Source: RBG-16-66-20 sp052386675 (GTDB lineage: Bacteria > Pseudomonadota > Gammaproteobacteria > Burkholderiales > SG8-39). Taken from it: a stretch of DNA of 64,000 nt. The stretch is from the NCBI GenBank assembly GCA_052386675.1, contig JBQTJX010000001.1:1-64000 (forward strand). The letters run 5' to 3'. Position numbers and translations under genes: made by a program. The notes under the pieces are model-generated. The model was not told the origin of the DNA. It saw only the letters and a list, made by a program, of their open reading frames with translations, and did no database searches. Below, piece by piece: positions 48,466 through 56,503 of this stretch (the stretch's first letter is position 1; each line of letters opens with the position of its first letter).

Positions 48466-49542
48466 ATGACCACCCACATCCTGATCCTCGGCGCTTCCTA
48501 CGGTTCTCTGCTCGGCACCAAGCTGCTCATGGCGGGCCATTCCGTGACCCTGGCCTGCACCCGCCCGACCGCAGAGCTCATCCGGCGCGAGGGCACGCGG
48601 GTGCGCTTCCCGCTGCGCGGCCGCGCGGAACCCGTGACCATCGCCTCACGCGACCTGCCAGGGAGGCTGGACGCCGCGGCGCCCGCGGACATCAATCCCG
48701 AATCCTTCGACCTTGTGGTGCTCGGCATGCAGGAAGCGCAGTACGGGGCGCCCGGCGTTCGCGAACTGATGCGTCGCATCGCGCGCAGCCGCAAGCCCTG
48801 CCTCGCCATCATGAACATGCCGCCGCTGCCCTACCTGCGCCGGATTCCCGGGCTCGATACCCGGGCACTGGAGGGCTGCTACGCGGATCCCGCGGTCTGG
48901 GCGGATTTCGAGCCGGGCCTGGTCACGCTCGCCAGCCCCGACCCCCAGGCGTTCCGTCCGGCCGAAGAACCCAAGAACGTGCTGCAGGTCGGGTTGCCGA
49001 CGAACTTCAAGGCGGCCCGCTTCGAGGCCGGCGAGCACACCGCGCTGCTGCGCCGGCTGGAGGCCGACATCGAGCGGGCGCGATACGCCGTCGAAGGCGC
49101 GGACATCGAGGTCCCGGTAAAGCTGAAGGTGCACGACTCCATCTTCGTGCCGCTCGCCAAGTGGCCGATGCTGATTGCCGGCAACTACCGCTGCATCCAG
49201 CGCGACGGCATGATCCCGATCCGCGAGGCGGTTTGCGGCGACGTGGCGCGGTCGCGGGAGATCTACGACTGGGTGGCCGCCCTTTGCGGCCGGCTTGGCG
49301 CCGGCGCCGACGACCTGGTGCCGTTCGAGAAATACGCGCAGGCGGCATCCTCGCTCGGGCGCCCTTCGTCCGCCGCGCGCGCGCTTTTTGGCGGCGCGCT
49401 GCACATCGAGCGGGTGGACAGCCTGGTCCGGGGCATCGCGCGGCAGCTGGACGCCGCTTCGGTGCCGCTTCAGGAAATCGTCGCGCTCGTGGACGAGCGG
49501 CTGCGGAGCAACCGGATGGAGCGCGAAGCGGTCGCCGCCTAG
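48466..49542 (+). CDS. Ketopantoate reductase-like (ApbA/PanE family) oxidoreductase
   Basis: A 358-residue protein with a Rossmann N-terminus and helical C-terminal domain of the ketopantoate reductase type. The nucleotide motif is ILGASYGSLLG, a deviation from GxGxxG, and C-terminal landmarks are VKLKVHDSIFVPLAKWPM and IAGNYRCI. The motif change and the larger size suggest a paralogue with another 2-oxo or opine-type substrate. It converges on the gat gene with a 4-base overlap. Confidence 0.75.
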   Translation: MTTHILILGASYGSLLGTKLLMAGHSVTLACTRPTAELIRREGTRVRFPLRGRAEPVTIASRDLPGRLDAAAPADINPESFDLVVLGMQEAQYGAPGVRELMRRIARSRKPCLAIMNMPPLPYLRRIPGLDTRALEGCYADPAVWADFEPGLVTLASPDPQAFRPAEEPKNVLQVGLPTNFKAARFEAGEHTALLRRLEADIERARYAVEGADIEVPVKLKVHDSIFVPLAKWPMLIAGNYRCIQRDGMIPIREAVCGDVARSREIYDWVAALCGRLGAGADDLVPFEKYAQAASSLGRPSSAARALFGGALHIERVDSLVRGIARQLDAASVPLQEIVALVDERLRSNRMEREAVAA

Positions 49543-50240
49543 CCGGGCACGGGATCCATCCAGCCGGCGGCGCGCACCAGCCCGGCCATGATCGGCACCA
49601 GCGCATCCTCGATCGCCTGCTGCTGGGCTCGCAGGGCGTCAAGGCCCGCCTGCAGGGCCGGCGGGTTCTCCTCGAACTCCATCACCAGGTCCTCGACCAT
49701 CGCCACCTTGATGCCCGGGTGCGCGGCGAAGCCGAATGCCGCGGCCCTGGACTGCCACAGCACGATGCGGCCATCCAGGTCCTGGGCGAGCACCCGCGCG
49801 CCCGGCGGCGGCGAGGGCCAGTCGCGCATGTAGGTGGCGAAAGGATATGCCTCGGGCAGGTAGCCCTCCAGCGCGTCCGGCACGACGCGCCTGGCGACGC
49901 CGACGCCGAACTGGAGCGGCGCAGGCTCCACCCGGCCGCCCTCCGCAAGCGACAGGATCTGCGCGCCCAGGCCGATGCCCACCACCGGCTTGCCAAGCGC
50001 GAGCACGGCGCGAACCAAATCGACTTCGGCGGCCAGGGTCGGCACGTCGCGCCCGCCGGCGCTTCCCCAGGGACCGCCGCCGAGGAGGAACAGGCCCTGG
50101 TCGATTTCCGCGGGCTTGGGCAGCGCCACCTTGCCGGTGAACGGCCGGCAATAGCGAAAGCGGATGTTGCGGCCCTCCAGGTGGTCCTCCATCAGGCCGA
50201 GGTACTCGGCCGAGTCGTGCTGGAGGACCTGCAGCGTCAC
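49539..50240 (-). CDS. Class I glutamine-amidotransferase-like protein without catalytic Cys
   Basis: A 233-residue protein of the GATase class I fold and last gene of the lipoate-assembly operon, matching the 'gat' gene of sLpl(AB)-LipS1/S2 clusters. The nucleophile elbow reads VVGIGLGAQIL, with Gly90 where class I enzymes have Cys; the histidine is present (AHPG, His174), but the Glu of HPE is Gly176. Glutamine hydrolysis is therefore not expected. The GTG start overlaps the upstream radical SAM stop. A structural, binding or amide-handling role is more likely. Confidence 0.83.
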   Translation of the reverse strand: MTLQVLQHDSAEYLGLMEDHLEGRNIRFRYCRPFTGKVALPKPAEIDQGLFLLGGGPWGSAGGRDVPTLAAEVDLVRAVLALGKPVVGIGLGAQILSLAEGGRVEPAPLQFGVGVARRVVPDALEGYLPEAYPFATYMRDWPSPPPGARVLAQDLDGRIVLWQSRAAAFGFAAHPGIKVAMVEDLVMEFEENPPALQAGLDALRAQQQAIEDALVPIMAGLVRAAGWMDPVPG

Positions 50241-51454
50241 GGTTTGTCGGCGATGCGCAGCTGGCGGCGGATCTTGCGCAGGTCGTGTCCGTTGGGCTGG
50301 AAGGGATAGCTGGCGATATTCGATGGCGGCGAATCGCCGTAGGGCCGGTCGCAGGCCGAGACGTCGTCGCGAAACTTGCCCGGGCAGCCGGAGGTGCGAA
50401 AGGCGATGCCCTCGCCGACAATGGTGTCCAGTTCCGATTGCGGAATGCCGAAATCCGCCACGCGCCCGGCATCGTCGAAGCGCATGTGCTCGACGCGCCC
50501 GCCCCTGTAGTCGATCAGGTATCGCGCCAGCTGTACCCGGCGCCACTGGTCGCGCGGCGTGGCCGGCAAATGGTCCATGAGCGAGCCCTTCTCCGGAAAG
50601 AAGCAGAACAGGTGGCTGTGGCCGCCCATGTCCACAAGCTTCTGCACCAGGGCGAGGACGTCGTGCTCGGTCTCGCCCATGCCGACGATGATGTGCGCGC
50701 CGAATTTCTGCGGGCCGAATATGTCGCGCGCCGCCGTCAGGATCTCCCAGTAGTGGGCCCAGGAATGCGGCGACTGCACGCCCTTGCCGCGCGTGCGATC
50801 AAAAATGTCCGGCGTCGCGGCGTCCAGCGCCACGGTGAAGATGTCGGCGCCAAGGTCCTTCAGCTGCGCCACGTCCCCGCGCGTCATGGTCGTTGGATTG
50901 GACAGGATGGACACCGGGATCGTCCCGGGGTCGATGCGGTCGGTCCAGGCCTTGAGCACCGCGCGGGTGTCCTCGTCCGAGTCCGGATGCGTGATCATGG
51001 AGATGCACATGCGGTGGAACTCGCTCGCCGCGCCCGCCTTCGCCACGATATCGATGGTCTGCGCGAGCGGCACCGCCGGCCAGTCCACCCGGATGAAATT
51101 CCGGTCGGCGTAGTCGCGCTCGGCCTCGCGGTGCCGCGCCAGCCCGCAGTAGGCGCAATTGGCGCGGCAGCCCTCGGGATAGGTCAGCAGCAGGTTGAGG
51201 CAGCGGGTGCAGGAGGTGCGGTGCATGCGCCCGCCCATGACGCCCAGCGTGATCGCCGCCGCCGTGGACATCTGCACGTACTCCGGCGAGCGCATGTTGG
51301 GCGTCAGTATGTTGTCGTTCGGCCGGTATACGCCCAGGGGCGGCACGTCGGCGGATTTCACCCGCCCTCCGTTGCGCAGTTCGATCGGGATCACGCCCGG
51401 CGCGCGCGGCGCCATCGCGTTGGCCGGTTCACTCTTGTGCTCGAAGCAACTCAT
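50237..51454 (-). CDS. Radical SAM lipoate-assembly enzyme (LipS1/LipS2 type), 405 residues
   Basis: A radical SAM protein with cluster motif CRANCAYC (Cys96, 100 and 103), preceded by an RTSCTRC pair (Cys82 and 85) and followed by SGCPGK and SACDRP, which could bind an auxiliary cluster used as sulfur source. It resembles biotin synthase-like LipS enzymes, two of which insert sulfur at C6 and C8 of octanoyl groups. Its place between gat and the FAD protein, and co-occurrence with the ligase fusion and LbpA, support lipoate assembly. Which of LipS1 or LipS2 it is cannot be settled here. Confidence 0.84.
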   Translation of the reverse strand: MSCFEHKSEPANAMAPRAPGVIPIELRNGGRVKSADVPPLGVYRPNDNILTPNMRSPEYVQMSTAAAITLGVMGGRMHRTSCTRCLNLLLTYPEGCRANCAYCGLARHREAERDYADRNFIRVDWPAVPLAQTIDIVAKAGAASEFHRMCISMITHPDSDEDTRAVLKAWTDRIDPGTIPVSILSNPTTMTRGDVAQLKDLGADIFTVALDAATPDIFDRTRGKGVQSPHSWAHYWEILTAARDIFGPQKFGAHIIVGMGETEHDVLALVQKLVDMGGHSHLFCFFPEKGSLMDHLPATPRDQWRRVQLARYLIDYRGGRVEHMRFDDAGRVADFGIPQSELDTIVGEGIAFRTSGCPGKFRDDVSACDRPYGDSPPSNIASYPFQPNGHDLRKIRRQLRIADKP

Positions 51455-52467
51455 TGCCAGTACTCCGGGTAGGCGATCCAGCCGCGGCGCAGCGCGGCCT
51501 TGGTCGGGACGTTCTCCATCAATTCGCGGCGGCGGCGCAGCGCGCGCGCCAGCGCCGCCTGGAACAGGTCTTCCAGTTCTTCCTGGTACTCGTCGGGCCT
51601 GTCGCCGGCCGCAGCCGCGCCCGCCAGCCGCCCGGATTGCACGGCGGCGGCGATGCCCGCGCCGGTCACCGGGTTGGCGAGTCCCGCCGCGTCTCCGGCA
51701 AGCAGCACCAGCGTGGCCCCGAGTCGGCCCCAGGGATTCAGCATGCCGCCAACCGGAATCGCGCCGCCAGTCGTCGCCAGGATCTCCTTGCCCACGCGAT
51801 CACCAAGTTCCGCGTGCAGCTTCCCGAGGACCGGCTTCAGGCGCGCCCGCTGCTCCGGGCTCACGCCCGCGCCGAGGTTGGCCACGTCGCCCTTCGGAAA
51901 CAACCAGCCGTAGCCGCCGGGGATGTCCGCCGACAGGAAAATGTCCGTCGCCGAATGCGCGCGCCTGAGCGGCACCGTGACCTGGCGCGTCTCCACCAGG
52001 TCGGTGTTGACGCTGCCGATGGCGCGCCCGGCCTGCGAGCGCGGCCCATCCGCGCCCACGATGGCGCGCGCGCGCAGTTGGCGGCCGTCGCCCAGGTGGA
52101 CCGTGCCGTCCTTTGCGATCCGGAGGACGCGCCTGCCGAGGCGGCAATCCGCGCCGGCCTGCGCCGCGCGCGCGACCAGCGCGGCGTCGAACGCCCCGCG
52201 ATCCAGCATGTGCCCGGGGAAGTTCGGCTGCAGGTCCGCGGCATCGTCCTCGACGAAGGTCGCCATGGCGTCGATGCGCTGGCGCACGGCGCCCACGACA
52301 TCGGCGTCGATCATCGCTGGCACGAACTCGGCGCACTGCACCGGCAATCCCGGCTCGCGCTTGCGCTCGAGCGCCACCACCCTGCAGCCGCGCTCCGCCG
52401 CCGCCCGCGCCGCGCTGGCACCGGCGGGGCCGAGCCCAAGGACAAGAATGTCGACCTGCTCGATCAC
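51451..52467 (-). CDS. lipT: FAD-dependent oxidoreductase LipT (geranylgeranyl-reductase-like)
   Basis: A 338-residue flavoprotein. The FAD motif is ILVLGLGPAGASAARAAAERG at the N-terminus (shown in part), with the later ADGPRSQAGRAIG and LLAGDAAGLANPVTGAGI blocks of the geranylgeranyl reductase family. It lies between two radical SAM genes with 4-base overlaps, exactly where lipT occurs in sulfur-oxidiser lipoate clusters. It probably supplies electrons for the LipS enzymes; this role is inferred. Confidence 0.86.
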   Translation of the reverse strand: MIEQVDILVLGLGPAGASAARAAAERGCRVVALERKREPGLPVQCAEFVPAMIDADVVGAVRQRIDAMATFVEDDAADLQPNFPGHMLDRGAFDAALVARAAQAGADCRLGRRVLRIAKDGTVHLGDGRQLRARAIVGADGPRSQAGRAIGSVNTDLVETRQVTVPLRRAHSATDIFLSADIPGGYGWLFPKGDVANLGAGVSPEQRARLKPVLGKLHAELGDRVGKEILATTGGAIPVGGMLNPWGRLGATLVLLAGDAAGLANPVTGAGIAAAVQSGRLAGAAAAGDRPDEYQEELEDLFQAALARALRRRRELMENVPTKAALRRGWIAYPEYWQ

Positions 52468-53501
52468 GCTGGGACGGCGGTCCGGGAGTGGATCCTGATC
52501 GTGCGACCGGCCTTCATGGAGCAGCAGGCATGCTGCTGCTCCGCCGGCCGGCCGATGGCCCGCGCCACCGCCACCGCGCCGTCGGCCGGGAAGGCAATGC
52601 CATCAAGGCCCGCCATGACCGCATAGGCATCGGTCACGCGCCGATGCATCCCCGGCGGCCGCGCGCATCCGAGCAGCACCTGCTGGTCCGGGATGCGCTC
52701 GCGCGCCTCGAGGAAGATGCGGCCGATGTCCGAGGTGTCCGGCGTCGCAAATGTGCCGGGCTTCGCATAGAAGGGCATGACCACCACCAGCACCAGGGAA
52801 TGGACGCGGTGGCGGCTGACGATGTCCAGCGCCGCCGGTTCGCCGAGGATGCGGCCGTAATGCAGGCCGATGACGATGTGCGGCACCACCTCCATGGAAG
52901 TCGCGCACAGCGCCTCCAGCGTGGACTCGAAGTCGGCCACCGGGCGCGCGAGGTGATACACGTCGCGGATGGTCTCCTGCGCCCCGATCACGTCCATCAT
53001 GGCGGTGTCCACGCCCGCGTCGGCCATGCCGCGCGCGCGTGGCGCGTCGAGCAGCGCCGAATGGATGGCGATCCGCAGCGCGGGAAAATCGCGCTTCAGG
53101 CGCTCGATCACCGGGAAGTAGCGCTCGTAGCGGATTTCGTTGCGCTTGTTCGAGCCGCCGGAGAGCAGGAAGCCCTGCAGGTCCTGCGTCGCGACCAGCT
53201 CGCGCACCTTGCGCTCGAGCATCTCCGGGCTGGTGGCCGGGATCATCGGCTCGAGGATCTTCGCCTGGCAATGGTCGCAATCGAGCGCGCAGCCCCCGGC
53301 GGTCACCGAGAAGGCGGGAAAGCTGTTCTTGCCGCAGCCTTCCAGCTCGCAGCTGGAATAGGCCTTGAAAGTCGGCGTGGAGAAGCGGATTTCGCGCCCG
53401 GCCGCTCGCGGCGCCAGGCGCTCCATCTCGGCCACCAGCGCGGCGTCGAGCGGCGCGTCCTCCAGCGCCTCGACCGTGGCGAGCTTCTCCCGCCAGCTCA
53501 C
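52464..53501 (-). CDS. Radical SAM lipoate-assembly enzyme (LipS1/LipS2 type), 345 residues
   Basis: A radical SAM enzyme with cluster motif CALDCDHC (Cys71, 75 and 78), plus the upstream pair SSCELEGCG (Cys51 and 56) and the later GCARPPGMHR and HACCSMK cysteines that may hold an auxiliary cluster. It differs clearly from its operon partner at 50237-51454, so the two probably insert different sulfur atoms. It follows tusA by one base. LipS1 versus LipS2 cannot be decided by eye. Confidence 0.85.
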   Translation of the reverse strand: MSWREKLATVEALEDAPLDAALVAEMERLAPRAAGREIRFSTPTFKAYSSCELEGCGKNSFPAFSVTAGGCALDCDHCQAKILEPMIPATSPEMLERKVRELVATQDLQGFLLSGGSNKRNEIRYERYFPVIERLKRDFPALRIAIHSALLDAPRARGMADAGVDTAMMDVIGAQETIRDVYHLARPVADFESTLEALCATSMEVVPHIVIGLHYGRILGEPAALDIVSRHRVHSLVLVVVMPFYAKPGTFATPDTSDIGRIFLEARERIPDQQVLLGCARPPGMHRRVTDAYAVMAGLDGIAFPADGAVAVARAIGRPAEQQHACCSMKAGRTIRIHSRTAVPA

Positions 53502-53502
53502 G

Positions 53503-53742
53503 TCACTTGCGTTTCATGAAGAAGGTGAACTCCTTCTGCGCCTCGGCATGCGACAGGAGTTCGTTCCCGGTTTGCTTGCAAAACGCCTGGAAGTCCTTCA
53601 CCGACCCCGGGTCGGTGGCCAGGATCTTGAGCACCTGGCCCGAGGCCATGTCATTCAGCGCCTTCTTGGCGCGCAGGATGGGCAGCGGGCAGTTCAGGCC
53701 ACGGGCGTCTACTTCCTTGTCGAAGGTCATGTCAGCGTCCAT
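53503..53742 (-). CDS. tusA: Sulfur carrier protein TusA
   Basis: A 79-residue (or 75 from the second ATG) sulfur carrier. The sulfur-binding cysteine is in ARGLNCPLPIL, the canonical CPxP, at residue 18 or 14 depending on the start. In sulfur oxidisers TusA delivers sulfane sulfur to sHdr together with DsrE3 proteins. It lies between the CsoR-like gene and the radical SAM gene and shares their direction. Confidence 0.95.
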   Translation of the reverse strand: MDADMTFDKEVDARGLNCPLPILRAKKALNDMASGQVLKILATDPGSVKDFQAFCKQTGNELLSHAEAQKEFTFFMKRK

Positions 53743-53776
53743 TCATCTTGAAAGGTTGATCATCAATCGATTCCCG

Positions 53777-54052
53777 CTAGCCGAAACGTGCGAGCAGTTC
53801 CGCGACCTGGCCGGCGCGCTCTGCGCGCGCCTGGGTCCCCGGCGGCGGCTCCTGCCGGATCATGCACGACACCATTTCGTAGAAAGCCCGGTCCAGCGCC
53901 TTGCGCGCCGCGGCGAGTTGCTGCGCGATGTCCTCGCAGGGCTCGTCCTCCGCGATCATGCGCCGCACCGCGCGCACCTGGCCTTCGATGCGCGCCAGGC
54001 GCGCATCCATCGCCTTCTTCGATTCTGCATCGTGCATCGTGGGATCGGTCAT
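53777..54052 (-). CDS. CsoR/RcnR-family repressor, probable sulfur sensor
   Basis: A 91-residue all-helical repressor (DUF156). Core helices contain RLARIEGQVRAVRRMI and LAAARKALDRAFYEMV. Cysteines are in EDEPCED and VSCMI, about 24 residues apart; the His-Cys pair of copper-sensing CsoR is absent, so a metal site of that type is unlikely. Persulfide or other sulfur sensing, as in CstR, is a reasonable inference, though the second Cys is not at the CstR spacing. It heads the tusA-lip operon and diverges from a DsrE3 gene across a matching operator. Confidence 0.85.
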   Translation of the reverse strand: MTDPTMHDAESKKAMDARLARIEGQVRAVRRMIAEDEPCEDIAQQLAAARKALDRAFYEMVSCMIRQEPPPGTQARAERAGQVAELLARFG

Positions 54053-54154
54053 GGCGGCAATATACACGGCAGAGTATCTGTAGGCCAGATTTAGCAATGA
54101 TGCGCTGCCGCATAAGGAAAGTCATCTGTGTCCATCAGAGGAAACATTTGGCGC

Positions 54155-54171
54155 ATACTCCCCCTGAGTAT
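54155..54171. promoter_or_regulatory. CsoR-type operator in the csoR/dsrE3 divergent region
   Basis: ATACTC-CCCCT-GAGTAT is a 17-bp inverted repeat with a C-tract centre, the layout recognised by CsoR-family repressors. It lies 30 bases before the DsrE3 start at 54201 and 103 bases before the CsoR-like start, so it can control the first and perhaps both directions. Confidence 0.65.
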
Positions 54172-54200
54172 TAAGGTAACCGACGAATAGGAGTGACGCC

Positions 54201-54797
54201 ATGTCTGACCAAGCTGACCTGGACCGCCTGATCAACGAGCGTTTGGAGGTTCTGCTGCCGCGGAAGCTCGCGGAATTGCGCGAGAAGCAGACGCCCTCCA
54301 TGACAATCATCTCCACGAAGGGAACGCTGGACTGGGCCTACCCGCCGTTCATCCTCGCCTCCACCGCCGCGGCACTGGGCTGGAACGTGTCCATCTTCTT
54401 CACCTTCTATGGTCTGAACCTGCTGAAGAAGGACATTAGCGACTTGAAAGTGAGCCCGCTCGGCAATCCGGGGATGCCGATGAAAATGCCCTTCGGCCCG
54501 GACTGGTTCAAGGGGATCAACTGGAACATCCCTAATGCCGTCCAGGCCGTGGTACCCGGATTCGAGTCCATGGCGACCGCGCTGATGAAGCAGACGATCC
54601 AGAGCAAGGGCGTGGCCGGCGTCGAGGAATTGCGGACAGCTTGCATCGAGGGCGGCGTCAACCTGATTGGCTGCCAGATGACCGTCGATCTGTTCGGTTT
54701 CACGCGCGAGGACTTCATTCCGGAAGTTCAGGACTACTGCGGCGCCGCGACCTTCCTGCCGACGGCGAGGGACGCGGATGTCAGTTTGTTCATCTAG
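54201..54797 (+). CDS. DsrE3-type sulfurtransferase (DsrE/DsrF/DsrH-like)
   Basis: A 198-residue DsrE-fold protein with a charged N-terminal helix (about residues 1-30) and a DsrE domain. The conserved cysteine is Cys158 in LIGCQMTVDLFGF, with others at 148 and 180. The segment SPLGNPGMPMKMPFGPDWF is typical of the longer DsrE3A-like proteins. It follows a CsoR-type operator and has a GGAG site 9 bases before ATG. It should take part in sulfane-sulfur transfer with TusA. Confidence 0.9.
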   Translation: MSDQADLDRLINERLEVLLPRKLAELREKQTPSMTIISTKGTLDWAYPPFILASTAAALGWNVSIFFTFYGLNLLKKDISDLKVSPLGNPGMPMKMPFGPDWFKGINWNIPNAVQAVVPGFESMATALMKQTIQSKGVAGVEELRTACIEGGVNLIGCQMTVDLFGFTREDFIPEVQDYCGAATFLPTARDADVSLFI

Positions 54798-54826
54798 GAC
54801 GTTTCCAACGAGGGGGGGAAAGATCC

Positions 54827-56074
54827 ATGAAGCTGCTCAGACTCGCCGTTGCTGCCGCGCTCGCGTTGCCGTTTTACGCCTCGGCGACGGTCGGGTATTT
54901 TTCGCACGGCTATGGCCTCAAGGCAAAGGGCATGGGCGGTGTGGGCATCGCCTTGCCGCAGGACGCGATGGCCCCTGCCAGCAACCCCGCTGGCCTGGGC
55001 TTCGTCAGCAATCGCATCGATTTCGGCCTGGACTGGTTTCGTCCTGATCGCAGCAGCGAGGTCGTTGGAAACGGAGCCGGCCTCAACGGCGGCAACGACG
55101 GGAACGGAACGAAGAACTACCTGATTCCGGAGTTCGGCCTGAGCCGTTCGATCGGCCAGAACATGGCGCTTGGCATCGTTGTGTATGGAAACGGCGGCAT
55201 GAACACGACCTACAATCGGTCACCGTTCACGGCGTTCGGCGGCACAAGCCCGGCCGGGGTGGACCTGATCCAGATGTTCATTGCGCCGACCATCGCCTGG
55301 AAGCCCAGCGCGAGCCACTCGTTCGGCCTGTCGCTCAATTTTGCCTACCAGCGATTCTCCGCGGACGGCTTGAACCCGTTCGCGGGAATTTCGTCCGATG
55401 CGGCGAATCTCACCAATCGCGGCGATGACGACTCGACTGGATGGGGATTGAAGCTCGGCTGGACCGGGAAAATCACGGATGCGCTGACGCTCGGCGCGAC
55501 CTATCAGTCCCGGACGCGCATGAGCAAGTTCGACAAGTACAAGGGATTGTTCGCCGAGCAGGGTGACTTCGACATTCCGGAACACTATGGCCTGGGAATT
55601 GCATTCCGGGCGACGCCAAAACTCACGCTGGCCGGCGACATACAGCAGATCAATTACGGAAAGGTAAAGGCGGTAGGCACTCCGGCCGACTGCCTGTTCA
55701 CGGGCGCCTGCCTGCTGGGTCAGTCGAACGGCGGCGGATTCGGCTGGCGCAACACGACCGTGTACAAGTTCGGCGCCAGTTACGAATGGTCGAAGGACCT
55801 GACACTGCGCGGCGGATACGTCACGTTGCGCCAACCGATTCCCGCCAACCAGACGTTCTTCAATATCCTCGCGCCGGGCGTGGTGGAGGACCATCTGACG
55901 CTCGGCGCTACCTGGGGACTGTCGCCGACGAAAGAACTTACTGTCGGCTACATGCACGCCTTCAGGAAGAAGGTCAACGGTTCCGGCTCCATTCCTGTAG
56001 GCTTTGGTGGCGGCAACGCCAATCTTCAGATGAACCAGAATTCGCTGGGCATTGCGGTCGGCTGGAAGATGTAG
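54827..56074 (+). CDS. FadL/TodX-type outer-membrane transport protein
   Basis: A 415-residue outer-membrane beta-barrel. A signal peptide (LLRLAVAAALALPFYASA) is followed by the N-terminal hatch region GYGLKAKGMGGVGIALPQDA and SNPAGLGFV, typical of OMPP1/FadL/TodX, then many amphipathic strands and a C-terminal aromatic-containing strand (GIAVGWKM). A strong GAGGGGGGG ribosome site precedes the ATG. It is 29 bases after the DsrE3 gene. Family members take up hydrophobic compounds; uptake of elemental or organic sulfur is an inference from context. Confidence 0.88.
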   Translation: MKLLRLAVAAALALPFYASATVGYFSHGYGLKAKGMGGVGIALPQDAMAPASNPAGLGFVSNRIDFGLDWFRPDRSSEVVGNGAGLNGGNDGNGTKNYLIPEFGLSRSIGQNMALGIVVYGNGGMNTTYNRSPFTAFGGTSPAGVDLIQMFIAPTIAWKPSASHSFGLSLNFAYQRFSADGLNPFAGISSDAANLTNRGDDDSTGWGLKLGWTGKITDALTLGATYQSRTRMSKFDKYKGLFAEQGDFDIPEHYGLGIAFRATPKLTLAGDIQQINYGKVKAVGTPADCLFTGACLLGQSNGGGFGWRNTTVYKFGASYEWSKDLTLRGGYVTLRQPIPANQTFFNILAPGVVEDHLTLGATWGLSPTKELTVGYMHAFRKKVNGSGSIPVGFGGGNANLQMNQNSLGIAVGWKM

Positions 56075-56080
56075 CGCAGT

Positions 56081-56503
56081 TCAGCGCAACCCCAGCGCCT
56101 GGCGCGCCAGGCCCTCCAGCAGCTTCTCGACCTCCAGCAGCGCCGCCCTGGACGCCGCGGAGCCATCGGCCCGCCATGGCCGGCGAAAGCTTACGGTGAC
56201 CATGCCGGGTTCCGACACAGCCTCGCTGACCATGATGCTGTAGGGACAGAAGGCCGCGTTGGCCGGATCCGCCTCCATGGTTTTTCGCGACAGCGCCGCG
56301 CTGCAGAACACGAACGCCTGCGCATCCGCATACAGCTTGCGCGCGGAGCCCACGTCCTTGCCGGTGCGCTCGAGCATGCGGTTGACGAACGAGTGGTAGT
56401 CGATCACAAGACCCCTGGCCTCGATCGCCAGCTTCAGGTCATCGAGCACGTCCTCGAACTTCGCGCGCTTTGAATGCGATACGATGGGGTGCGGATCCGC
56501 CAT
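56081..56503 (-). CDS. DUF302 family protein
   Basis: A 140-residue soluble protein of the DUF302 type. The conserved blocks are HSFVNRMLERTGKDVGSARK and FCSAALSRKTMEADPANAAF (with Cys), followed by CPYSIMV. Function is unknown in the family. Its start ATG overlaps, on the other strand, the ATG of the hydrolase gene at 56502 through the sequence CATG. Confidence 0.8.
   Translation of the reverse strand: MADPHPIVSHSKRAKFEDVLDDLKLAIEARGLVIDYHSFVNRMLERTGKDVGSARKLYADAQAFVFCSAALSRKTMEADPANAAFCPYSIMVSEAVSEPGMVTVSFRRPWRADGSAASRAALLEVEKLLEGLARQALGLR

Noticed and set aside
53756..53766. TTGAT-C-ATCAA as an FNR box upstream of tusA
   Set aside because: FNR sites need four bases between the half sites; here there is one.
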